DNA of 64,000 nt from JBMYTN01 sp049604415 (lineage in GTDB: Bacteria > Pseudomonadota > Alphaproteobacteria > Rhodospirillales > Rhodospirillaceae), in NCBI GenBank assembly GCA_049604415.1, contig JBMYTN010000016.1, forward strand, positions 23,196 through 87,195, read 5' to 3'. The notes below the pieces were generated by a model that saw nothing but the letters and a program-made list of their open reading frames with translations, did not search any database and had not been told where the DNA came from. The position numbers and the translations under genes were made by a program. Below are positions 53,297-60,555 of the stretch, in pieces. The first letter of the stretch is position 1, and the number at the start of each line of letters is the position of its first letter.

Positions 53297-54138
53297 CCCA
53301 GCCAGGAGGGATCCCAGCCGCAGCGCAGATCCCGCCCGTGCTGTCTTTGCGCGGGGTCACCGTTCGGCGGGGCGGCGGCGATGGCGGGGCCTTCACCGTT
53401 GAGATCCCACAATTGGACATCCGGCCCGGCGATGCCCTGGCCTTGGTAGGTCCCAGCGGGGCAGGCAAAAGCACGGTGTTGGATCTCTTGGCGGGCATCC
53501 TGCGCCCGCATAACGCGGACCGCTTTGTGATGTGGCCCCCATTGCAAACTCTGGGGCAAACTCTGGGGCAAACTTTGGGGCAATCACTGGGTCAATCTCC
53601 GGGTCAGCCTCAGGGGCAGCCCCAACGACGGCGCAAAGGCGCGGATCTCAACGCCTTTTGGGCGCGCAACAACAGCCGGGCGTTGGGCCGCTACCGCGCC
53701 GCCATGGTCGGCTATGTGTTGCAAACCGGCGGCCTCGTACCCTTCCTCTCCGTGCGGGAGAATGTCGCTCTGCCGTTTTGGCGCGATGGCAAGGCCCCGG
53801 GATCTGCACCGGATGAGGTGTTGGAGGCTCTGGGCTTGACCGCAATTGCCCATCGGCCCCCGCGCAAGGTCTCCGTCGGCCAACGCCAGCGCGCTGCCAT
53901 CGCCCGGGCTTTGGTCACGCGACCGCCTTTGCTGTTGGCCGATGAACCTACTGCCTCCCTGGACCGTGACACCGCCGAGGAGGTCATGGCGTTGCTCACC
54001 CATGCGGCCCGGGAGCGGGGGGCTGCACTGGTCCTGGTGACCCATGATCCGGATCTGGCCCAGCGCCATGGCTTGGCGCTGGTGGGCTGTCAGCCGACCG
54101 GGCCGGGTCGGTCCACCGTGGAGGCCTTGGCCGGATGA
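53293..54138 (+). CDS. ABC transporter ATP-binding protein (LolD/MacB-like)
   Basis: 281 aa from a GTG that overlaps the vWA stop. Walker A GPSGAGKST near residue 54, ABC signature VSVGQRQR near 193, Walker B LLLADEPT near 214 and the switch His in VTHD near 250 are intact, so ATPase activity is expected. Odd feature: between Walker A and the Q-loop is a 12-base tandem repeat encoding six xLGQ-like units (about residues 86-109), absent from relatives. It partners with the FtsX-type permease that begins inside its stop codon. Confidence 0.9.
   Translation: MTQPGGIPAAAQIPPVLSLRGVTVRRGGGDGGAFTVEIPQLDIRPGDALALVGPSGAGKSTVLDLLAGILRPHNADRFVMWPPLQTLGQTLGQTLGQSLGQSPGQPQGQPQRRRKGADLNAFWARNNSRALGRYRAAMVGYVLQTGGLVPFLSVRENVALPFWRDGKAPGSAPDEVLEALGLTAIAHRPPRKVSVGQRQRAAIARALVTRPPLLLADEPTASLDRDTAEEVMALLTHAARERGAALVLVTHDPDLAQRHGLALVGCQPTGPGRSTVEALAG
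53548..53619 (+). repeat. 12-base in-frame tandem repeat inside the ABC ATPase gene
   Basis: Six consecutive 12-base units: two identical ACTCTGGGGCAA, one with a single change, then three more divergent copies. They encode TLGQ, TLGQ, TLGQ, SLGQ, SPGQ and PQGQ. The unit keeps the reading frame, so gain or loss of copies would change only loop length. Confidence 0.9.
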
Positions 54139-55367
54139 GTGGGCTGCGCCGCCTCTCCGCCCTGTTGCGCATGGCGGTTAAGGACTTGCTGGCGGAATGG
54201 AGCGTCTCCGCCGCGATCTGCCTGGCCATCACCGCCGTTGCCGCGCCCGTCTTGGTGCTGCTGGCCCTGCAAGCCGGGGTTATTGGCGGCATTTTTGCCG
54301 ACTTGCGCCAGGATCCTGCCGCCCGGGAAATTCGCCTGACCGCCACCGGTGCCGCGCGCTTTGAGCCCAGCTGGTTTGCAGAGGTCTCCACTTGGCCCGA
54401 AGTGGCGTTCGTCGCGCCCTCAACCCGCTATGCCTCGGCCCAGGGCGAGGTCTATGGCGGCAATGGCACCACCCAAGGCCGTGCCACCTTGTTGCCGACC
54501 GGACCCCGTGATCCGGCCTTTGCCCCGGACGGCTTGCGGCTCGCCGGTCCCACCGAGGCAGGCATCAGCGCCGCCTTGGCCAGACGCCTACAGGTCGAAG
54601 CTGGGGCGGAGGTCATGCTCGACATTTCCCGGGGCGCACCCGATGGCTCCGGCCTGGATTATACCGCCGTGCCCCTGCGCATTGTCGCGATCGCCGGGGC
54701 GGCGGCCTTTGGCCGCGAGGCGCTGTTCCTGGACCGCGCTCTGCTCGATCAGATCGAGGATTACCGCAACGGCCACAGCGCCCCCTTGCTCGGCCAAACC
54801 GAAGGCGAAGCCCCACCACCCCGGGCCAGCTATCCGGACTTCCGGCTCTATGCCCAAGATGTCGCCGATGTGCTGCCCCTGGTCACCCGCCTGGAGGCGG
54901 AGCCCTATGCCTTGTCTCTGCGTGCGGAAACCGGGCGAATTGCCTTTGCCCAAGATCTGGACAGCGGATTGTCCCTGGTTATCAGTGCCGTTGGTGTGCT
55001 CGGCGTGTTGGGGCTCGGTGGCGGGCTGGCAGCGATCCAATGGAGCATGGCCGCCCGGCGGCGTCGGACCATCGCCATTCTCGCTTTGATGGGCTTTCCC
55101 AAACCGGCCCTGATCAGCCTGCCGGTGCTCCAGGCTTTGATCTTGGGCGCGCTGGGGGCCTTGATGACGGTCATGGTTGCCCAATTGTTTGCGCATTTGG
55201 TTGACACATTGCTGGCGGACCAACTCGCTGTCGGGGTCACCCGCCTGGAACCGGTGACCATGGCTGGGGTTGTTGCCCTGGTGTTGGTGCTTTCTGCGTT
55301 GCCTGCTCTGTGGATTGGGCTGCGCTACAGCCGCTTGGATCCTTCCGATGAGATCAGAGAGAGCTGA
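54135..55367 (+). CDS. FtsX/MacB/LolC-type ABC permease
   Basis: 410 aa with the four-helix plan of the FtsX family: one helix near residues 28-52, a large periplasmic domain (about 55-270), and three helices near 278-303, 323-350 and 370-398. The cytoplasmic loop IAILALMGFPKPAL is the family coupling motif (ALxALGF type). MacB-fold transporters use ATP in the cytoplasm to move a periplasmic domain rather than carry a solute across the membrane (mechanotransmission), which fits a role in driving envelope partners. Translationally coupled to the ATPase (ATGA). Confidence 0.87.
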   Translation: MSGLRRLSALLRMAVKDLLAEWSVSAAICLAITAVAAPVLVLLALQAGVIGGIFADLRQDPAAREIRLTATGAARFEPSWFAEVSTWPEVAFVAPSTRYASAQGEVYGGNGTTQGRATLLPTGPRDPAFAPDGLRLAGPTEAGISAALARRLQVEAGAEVMLDISRGAPDGSGLDYTAVPLRIVAIAGAAAFGREALFLDRALLDQIEDYRNGHSAPLLGQTEGEAPPPRASYPDFRLYAQDVADVLPLVTRLEAEPYALSLRAETGRIAFAQDLDSGLSLVISAVGVLGVLGLGGGLAAIQWSMAARRRRTIAILALMGFPKPALISLPVLQALILGALGALMTVMVAQLFAHLVDTLLADQLAVGVTRLEPVTMAGVVALVLVLSALPALWIGLRYSRLDPSDEIRES

Positions 55368-55368
55368 C

Positions 55369-56943
55369 ATGAACCGCGCGATCTTCTGGGCTGGCAGTCT
55401 GGCACTGGCGCTGTGGACGGCGCCTCTGGCAGATCCAGCGCGAGCCCAATCGGACCTGCCCTGGCCCGAGGGCCTCGCCAATCCGATCCCGCTGGCCGAT
55501 GATCTGACCCTGCCCATGCCATGCGGTGGCTCCATGGCCTTTCGCCCGATCACGGTGCCCGGTGGCGGCATTTTTGACGACCGCCGGATCCAGCTCGGCG
55601 GGCGGCAGGACGGGCGCGAATATATCGAAAATCCCCACCCAACCTATATCGGCGGCAGTTTCTTAGGGGAGGGGGTTTCGACCTATTACCTCGGCAAATA
55701 TGAGGTCTCCGTGGCCCAGTATCAGGCGCTGCTCGCTGGCGAGACGGGGTCGGGCGACTCTGGAGCAAACTGCCCGGATCTGACCGCAGACGATGCCCTG
55801 TTGCCGCAAACCAGGATCACCATGGCCGACGCCCAGCGCGCTGCCGAGGCCTATACCGGCTGGTTGGCCTCCCATGCGGTCTATGCCCTGCCCCAAGAGG
55901 GCGATGCCCTGGCCTATATCCGCCTGCCGACGGAAGAGGAATGGGAATATGCGGCCCGGGGGGGCGCTGCCGTCGAGGCTGCCGATTTTGAAGCCCGCCT
56001 GCCGCCCATGCCCGATGGCCCGGAACAGTATGAGGTCTTCTGTCGCGATGACTGCGCAGAGCCGCAATTGACCGGATCCCTGAAAGCCAATCCCTTGGGT
56101 TTGCATGACATGCTCGGCAATGTGTCCGAGCTGGTCCAAGGCTCCTTCCGCCTGAACCGAGTCGCCCGGGACCATGGCACTGCCGGGGCGTGGATCAAGC
56201 GCGGCGGGTCATTCCGTCATCGCCTGGAGGAAATCCATTCCGGCCTGCGGGAAGAGTTTTCGCCGCTCGCCCGGGACAACCTGCGCCGCGAGGCCGTCAC
56301 CGGTCTGCGTCTGGTCTTGGTCGCCCCGGTGCTGCCCGATTTGCAGCGGGCCGAGGCCGCGCGGGACCAATGGGCCGCCCTGTCTGCCGAAACCGGAGAC
56401 GCCCTGGACGACCAGCAGGCTGATCCCAGGGCTGAGTTGCGGACCTTGGCCGCCTATGCCGCGACTCTGGAGACGTCTGAAGCCAAAGAGGTCCGGCGAC
56501 GCCTGCTCAACCTTGCCGATGTCGTCGATATCACCATCGCCACCCGCAATGAACAGCGCGCCCGAGCAGCCCGGGAAATGCTGCGCATGGCCGTCTTTGT
56601 TGGCCTGCGCCTGCCCGCCCATCAGGGCAGTGTGACCCGCTGTGCAGAATTGCTGGCGCTAAATGCTGAACGATATCAAGCCCGTTGTGACCGGGTCAGC
56701 GCCGATCGTGATTATGATGTGGACTATTTTATCGACCACCTAACCCGGCTGGCGGGTGAATTCCCCCGGGGTTTTGTGGAAGAACAAGCCGAAATATTGA
56801 GCAAGGAATTCGAGGCCCGGGGTCAGGGTACCGAACGTGCAGTGCCCGTTGTGCTTGCTAATTTGCAGCAGATCACGCAGAAAGGCGAGCGCGCGCGGGC
56901 AGAGATCACCGAGGTCTGGGGCCGCTACAGCACTGGGGAGTAG
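55369..56943 (+). CDS. Secreted FGE/SUMF1-fold protein lacking visible catalytic cysteines
   Basis: 524 aa from ATG 55369, one base after the permease stop. Signal peptide cleaved near ARA-QS (residue 26). Residues 60-325 follow the formylglycine-generating-enzyme-sulfatase fold: YYLGKYEVSVAQY, RLPTEEEWEYAARGG, LGLHDMLGNVSELV, KRGGSFRH and a closing TGLRLVLV. Genuine FGEs have two cysteines after the GGS motif; none occurs here between GGSF and GLRLV, so oxidase activity is unlikely and a binding role (as in other FGE-fold scaffolds) more likely. The C-terminal 190 residues are helical with a cysteine pair (VTRCAE, QARCDR). Confidence 0.8.
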   Translation: MNRAIFWAGSLALALWTAPLADPARAQSDLPWPEGLANPIPLADDLTLPMPCGGSMAFRPITVPGGGIFDDRRIQLGGRQDGREYIENPHPTYIGGSFLGEGVSTYYLGKYEVSVAQYQALLAGETGSGDSGANCPDLTADDALLPQTRITMADAQRAAEAYTGWLASHAVYALPQEGDALAYIRLPTEEEWEYAARGGAAVEAADFEARLPPMPDGPEQYEVFCRDDCAEPQLTGSLKANPLGLHDMLGNVSELVQGSFRLNRVARDHGTAGAWIKRGGSFRHRLEEIHSGLREEFSPLARDNLRREAVTGLRLVLVAPVLPDLQRAEAARDQWAALSAETGDALDDQQADPRAELRTLAAYAATLETSEAKEVRRRLLNLADVVDITIATRNEQRARAAREMLRMAVFVGLRLPAHQGSVTRCAELLALNAERYQARCDRVSADRDYDVDYFIDHLTRLAGEFPRGFVEEQAEILSKEFEARGQGTERAVPVVLANLQQITQKGERARAEITEVWGRYSTGE

Positions 56944-56949
56944 GAAAGC

Positions 56950-57684
56950 ATGTCCAGACGTTTTCTGCGGGTGATCAGCCTGATCCTGCTGGGATTGGTT
57001 CCGGCGGCCTGTCAAACCACCGGGACGCCGAGCCCTGGCACGCCGGAATGGAATGCGATGACCCCGCAAGAGCGGCGGCTGCAGCGCGACAATCAAATTT
57101 TTAATGAGACCATTGCCGGGGGGGCCGTTGAAGGTGCCGTTATTGGTGCGGTCTTGGGGCTGGCCTTGGGGGTCGCGACCGGGGATATGGACAATGCCCT
57201 GATCGGGGCTGGCATTGGTGCCGGGGCCGGGGCGCTTGTGGGCGGCTTTGATGGCTGGCGCACCGCCACCAAGCAAGAAGCCAACCGGCGCAAGATCCGC
57301 GAGATCAAGGCGGCGACGGATAAAATCGCCGGTGAGAACCGTAAACTGCGATCCTCCATCGCCAATATTGATACGGTCATTCAGCAAACCCAGGCCAAGC
57401 TGGAAACCGCTCGGGCAAACTATAATCAGAACAAAGGCAGCCTCGCCGAGGTCCAAGCCGCCGAAGCCCGGACCCGGCGCAACCTCGATATGATGGACGA
57501 CCTGATCGACAGCATTGAAGACCGCCAGGACGAGCTGCAGGAGATCTCCAACACCTATCGCCAAGAAGGCGAAAACACCGCCGAGATCGATCGCGAAATC
57601 GCCGCCACCCGAACCCAGCTGGCGCAACGCAAAAAAGAGCGTGACCTGCTGGAGCAAGAGCTTGAACAAGGGGTGGTGGGCTAA
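56950..57684 (+). CDS. Lipoprotein with glycine-zipper and coiled coil
   Basis: 244 aa. Signal peptide with lipobox VPAAC, lipidated Cys21. Residues 55-98 form a glycine-zipper (GGAVEGAVIGAVLGLALG, AGIGAGAGALVGG), able to insert in or pack against membrane; residues 105-235 are a long heptad-type coiled coil. Position +2 is Gln, so outer-membrane sorting is expected by the enteric rule. It stands six bases after the FGE-fold gene, at the distal part of the srf run, and could form the outer-membrane end of the assembly (inference). Confidence 0.8.
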   Translation: MSRRFLRVISLILLGLVPAACQTTGTPSPGTPEWNAMTPQERRLQRDNQIFNETIAGGAVEGAVIGAVLGLALGVATGDMDNALIGAGIGAGAGALVGGFDGWRTATKQEANRRKIREIKAATDKIAGENRKLRSSIANIDTVIQQTQAKLETARANYNQNKGSLAEVQAAEARTRRNLDMMDDLIDSIEDRQDELQEISNTYRQEGENTAEIDREIAATRTQLAQRKKERDLLEQELEQGVVG

Positions 57685-57740
57685 GCAGCGCCGTATTTTG
57701 GCCACCATCCCAGCCGACGGTACCATGTCTCATCGCACAG

Positions 57741-57768
57741 GGTCCTGAGGGCTTACCCCTTCAGGACC
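57741..57768 (+). terminator. Strong hairpin between the two lipoprotein genes
   Basis: GGTCCTGAGGG (57741-57751) pairs with CCC-T-TCAGGACC (57757-57768), one bulge, short loop. No T-tract follows, so it may be an mRNA-processing or attenuating hairpin rather than a true terminator. Confidence 0.45.
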
Positions 57769-57801
57769 GTCCCCCACAGCAAAGGATTGAGGAGAGCCAC
57801 C

Positions 57802-58296
57802 ATGCGGATCGGAACCAGCGCGATTGTTGTGGGCGTATCAGCGGTCCTTCTGACCGGCTGTGTGACGTCCACCTATCGGGCCGAAAAGGCCGATCTGATG
57901 CGCGATGGTCAATCCAAACGGGTTATCGCCGCCCAGCAAGATCTGGACAACGCCAAGGCCGAACAGCTCGGTCTGATGGAAGACCAAGCCTCCGCCGGGG
58001 AAGAACTGGCCGCCATTGAAGACGAGTTGGCCTCTCTGAACGGCACCCTGGCCAATCAGCAGCGCCGCCTCGTCAGTGCCCGGCAGCAGGCCAAAATCAC
58101 TGCCGCCCAAGAAGCCTCTATGCGTCAGCGCTTGAACAGCCTGCAAGATCAGGTGGTCGACAAAAGCTTAGAACTCGACACCGCCCGCATGAGCGGCAAT
58201 TCCGTCCTCGCCGCCCAGAAGCGCGCCGAGCTGCAAGCCCTAGAGCGCGAGCTTTCCAGCGTCGAGCGCGAAATCGACATCCTGATCGGCTCCTAA
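57802..58296 (+). CDS. Small coiled-coil lipoprotein
   Basis: 164 aa from ATG 57802 with GAGGAGA upstream. Lipobox LLTGC with Cys20, then an almost continuous helix rich in Ala, Gln, Glu and Leu (residues 30-160), a predicted coiled coil. It resembles the preceding lipoprotein in having a lipid anchor plus a periplasmic coil, but lacks the glycine zipper. Last gene of the srf-like run; three GC hairpins follow its stop at once. Confidence 0.78.
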   Translation: MRIGTSAIVVGVSAVLLTGCVTSTYRAEKADLMRDGQSKRVIAAQQDLDNAKAEQLGLMEDQASAGEELAAIEDELASLNGTLANQQRRLVSARQQAKITAAQEASMRQRLNSLQDQVVDKSLELDTARMSGNSVLAAQKRAELQALERELSSVEREIDILIGS

Positions 58297-58410
58297 CCCC
58301 CATGCGGGGGTAGGCTTTATGCTTCCCAGCAGGGGCCCCCATGCGGGGGCGGCTTTATGCTTCGCAGCAGGGGCCCCCATGCGGGGGTGGCTTGATGCCT
58401 CCGGCAAGGG
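58297..58410. repeat. Three tandem hairpin repeats (38-39 base period)
   Basis: The perfect palindromic core CCCCCATGCGGGGG occurs at 58297-58310, 58336-58349 and 58374-58387, each followed by a GGCTTTATGCTTC-like spacer ending CAGGGG. Starting one base after the last srf-locus stop codon, the array would give three stable hairpins at the 3' end of the transcript. It has no spacer variation of the CRISPR kind. Confidence 0.85.
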
Positions 58411-58436
58411 AAGCTTAGGTTCCACTTATCCGAGGT

Positions 58437-58871
58437 TTATTCGGAACGCCTGATTGCTGCGCTTTTGCGTCTTCGCATATTAGCTCTGAATGCCTGCAAG
58501 ATTTTTTGCGTTAGGTCTTTAGGCAACATTCCGAAGGCTGGGGATACAGTCCCTTTTTGAGCAGGGCGGATATCAGGCCCTGGCCACTGAAACACGTTGG
58601 CCTCCGTTACCACGATCCAGGATGGTTCTTCATCTAATCCGAGGCGTCGTTTGGTGCCGATCGGGATCTCAACCGCCTCATCCTGTAAATTGGGTGGCGA
58701 ATGGGTGATCGGCAGGACAACGACATCCTGGCCACCGCTTTTTCGTGCAAGAGCCACGATCACGGCGCAAGGCCGATCTTTTCTGCCGTTTTCTAGCCCA
58801 CTGCGGGCTTCTCTACGCCAAAGGTAGCTGTATCGAATGACAAGGCCAGGTTCAGGTTTTGGAATGGACAT
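58437..58871 (-). CDS. PemK/MazF-family toxin
   Basis: 144 aa. The pattern VIRYSYLWRREA, NGRKDRPCAVIVAL, VVVLPITHSPP, SWIVVTEANVFQWPGPD is that of the long PemK/MazF-like toxins common in alphaproteobacteria. MazF-fold toxins are ribosome-independent or ribosome-linked mRNA endonucleases. The Arg in RKDRP and the Thr/His in THS lie where active-site residues are expected. It follows the Phd-type antitoxin by eight bases on the same strand. RNase specificity is not predictable. Confidence 0.82.
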   Translation of the reverse strand: MSIPKPEPGLVIRYSYLWRREARSGLENGRKDRPCAVIVALARKSGGQDVVVLPITHSPPNLQDEAVEIPIGTKRRLGLDEEPSWIVVTEANVFQWPGPDIRPAQKGTVSPAFGMLPKDLTQKILQAFRANMRRRKSAAIRRSE

Positions 58872-58879
58872 GAAGAGCT

Positions 58880-59137
58880 TTAGCTCATTTCATCATTGAA
58901 TTTTTCGGTCCACTCTGGGGGCTCCGCCTTATCAATCGCGTCCTTTAAAGCGTCGGGCAACTCTTCCGCATAGTAGGATCCGGATAAGTCCAACGCTTTG
59001 AGACGCTGATATTCATCGGCGGACAAGAGTACCAGGGTTTCTCGGCCATGGTTTGTGATTGTCACGGGTGCCCGTTGTGCCGCATCTCGATAAAGACCGA
59101 ATTGCCGTTGAAATTCAGCGGAGGAAACTTTTGTCAT
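58880..59137 (-). CDS. Phd/YefM-family antitoxin
   Basis: 85 aa. The N-terminal Phd/YefM fold (MTKVSSAEFQRQFGLYRDAA, VTITNHGRETLVLLSADEYQRL) binds DNA as a dimer; the acidic C-terminus (EELPDALKDAI, PPEWTEKFNDE) would wrap around and block the toxin. First gene of the pair, as usual for autoregulated modules. Pairing Phd with a PemK/MazF toxin is a mixed combination, though such swaps are known. Confidence 0.87.
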   Translation of the reverse strand: MTKVSSAEFQRQFGLYRDAAQRAPVTITNHGRETLVLLSADEYQRLKALDLSGSYYAEELPDALKDAIDKAEPPEWTEKFNDEMS

Positions 59138-59151
59138 AGCCCGTACAGTCC

Positions 59152-59191
59152 GAATTGTTTCGAATTTTCAGAATATACGTAATTTGCGTAT
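59152..59191 (-). promoter_or_regulatory. Candidate autoregulatory operator of the toxin-antitoxin pair
   Basis: About 40-55 bases upstream of the antitoxin start, ATACG (59175-59179) and CGTAT (59187-59191) form an inverted repeat, with a repeated CGAATT nearby (about 59152-59166). The stretch is AT-rich in a GC-rich surround. Phd-type antitoxins bind such repeats; the assignment is inferred. Confidence 0.35.
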
Positions 59192-59247
59192 TTTTCACGC
59201 CTCAATACATGAAATCTGCATAAGGCAATGGCATCAAATCCAGCGCC

Positions 59248-60555
59248 TCAACCATCTGCACGCAAATGCTGTTTCAGAGCCACTGTGAATCCACTGGCCA
59301 AGACCAGCAGGCCGACGGAGCCCCAGAGCACAAAGGCCAGACCGTCTGGCGAGACGCCATGGTCGCCCGCAGCCTCAGTGGCGCCAAAGCCCAAGCCCCA
59401 TTGATAGAGCAAGCCTGAAAGCAGGGTGCCCAGCAAGCGGCCCCAGGCATTGGCCATGTAATAAAATCCAACCGTCAACGCGACCTTGTCGCTGTCCGCC
59501 AAGGACACCACCAGCCAGGAATGCACCGCCGAGTTCACGGCAAACAACACACCAAACAGGATCAGACCCCCCATCAGCATCGCCGGGTTCGGCAGTTGAC
59601 CGGTACACAGGGCCGCCAGGACCGTCATGCACACCAGCAGCGCCAAGACCCAGACCAGAGCCGCCGCACCGCCAGCCGCTTGATCCCGGGTCTTGCGCAG
59701 CAACTTCGGGGCGCTGGCCTGGACCATGCCATAGCCAATGATCCACAGCGCCATGAAGCCGCCCACCGCATCAAAGCCCCAGCCAAAGGCGGTGGCCAGG
59801 AACAGCGGCAAGCCGACCACAAACCAAACATCGCGGGAGGCAAACAGGAACAGTCTCGCTGCCGCAAGCAGGTTCACCGACCGGTTCTGGGAGAACAGGG
59901 CGGCTCCTTTGGGTTTGCTCTTGGCCCGTCCCAAATCCGCCCGGACCACGGCGACCGCACCCAGCAACACCAAGGCCAAGGCTCCGGCCATGGCCCATAG
60001 CGCGCCCTGGAACCCCAAGCCGGTCAGCAGCGCCCCGCCGAGGAAAAAGCCAACACCCTTCAGCGCATTCTTCGATCCGGTCAGCAGGGCAACCCATTTG
60101 AACAGCCGGTTTTCCGACCCCGCTCCGCCCTCGGGCACCACCGTTTTGACGGCGGATTTGGAGGACATTTTGGTCAGATCCTTGGCAATGCCGGACAGGG
60201 CCTGACAGCCCATCACCCAAGCCACGGACAGCGCCATGGTCCAGGCCGGGTCGGTCCAGGACAACGCCACCAAAGCCACCACTTGCGTGGCCAGCCCCAG
60301 AAATAAGGTCAGACGCAAGCCATGGCGGCTGCCAAGCCAGCCACCAAAGGCATTGGTGATGACCCCCATTGCCTCATAAAGCAGGAACAGGAAGGCCAGT
60401 TCGATGGGCGAATAGCCCAGCTGATGGAAATGCAGCAGCACCAACATGCGCAAGGCGCCGTCGGTTAGCGTGAACCCCCAATAGGCTGCGGTGACAGCCG
60501 CATATTGGCCAACGGCTCCGGCTGGAACCGCCGGGGCACCGGAGGTCGCGCTCAT
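59248..60555 (-). CDS. arsJ: Organoarsenical efflux MFS transporter ArsJ
   Basis: 435 aa from ATG 60555, inside the GAPDH stop (ATGA). Twelve hydrophobic segments with the ArsJ family start QYAAVTAAYWGFTLTDGALRMLVLL and YSPIELAFLFLLYE. ArsJ exports 1-arseno-3-phosphoglycerate, the unstable product made by the co-encoded GAPDH from arsenate. Location directly after an ArsR-ArsC and GAPDH gene makes the assignment firm. Confidence 0.92.
   Translation of the reverse strand: MSATSGAPAVPAGAVGQYAAVTAAYWGFTLTDGALRMLVLLHFHQLGYSPIELAFLFLLYEAMGVITNAFGGWLGSRHGLRLTLFLGLATQVVALVALSWTDPAWTMALSVAWVMGCQALSGIAKDLTKMSSKSAVKTVVPEGGAGSENRLFKWVALLTGSKNALKGVGFFLGGALLTGLGFQGALWAMAGALALVLLGAVAVVRADLGRAKSKPKGAALFSQNRSVNLLAAARLFLFASRDVWFVVGLPLFLATAFGWGFDAVGGFMALWIIGYGMVQASAPKLLRKTRDQAAGGAAALVWVLALLVCMTVLAALCTGQLPNPAMLMGGLILFGVLFAVNSAVHSWLVVSLADSDKVALTVGFYYMANAWGRLLGTLLSGLLYQWGLGFGATEAAGDHGVSPDGLAFVLWGSVGLLVLASGFTVALKQHLRADG

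Noticed and set aside
55369..56943. Active sulfatase-maturing enzyme
   Set aside because: No cysteines in the region that holds the FGE active site, and no sulfatase gene in the window.
39419..58296. Type VI secretion cluster, suggested by the PpkA-like protein
   Set aside because: No TssB/TssC sheath, TssK, TssF, TssM, Hcp, VgrG or ClpV-like gene is present.
58297..58410. CRISPR-like array
   Set aside because: Only three units, each a short GC hairpin with near-identical spacers, and no cas genes nearby.
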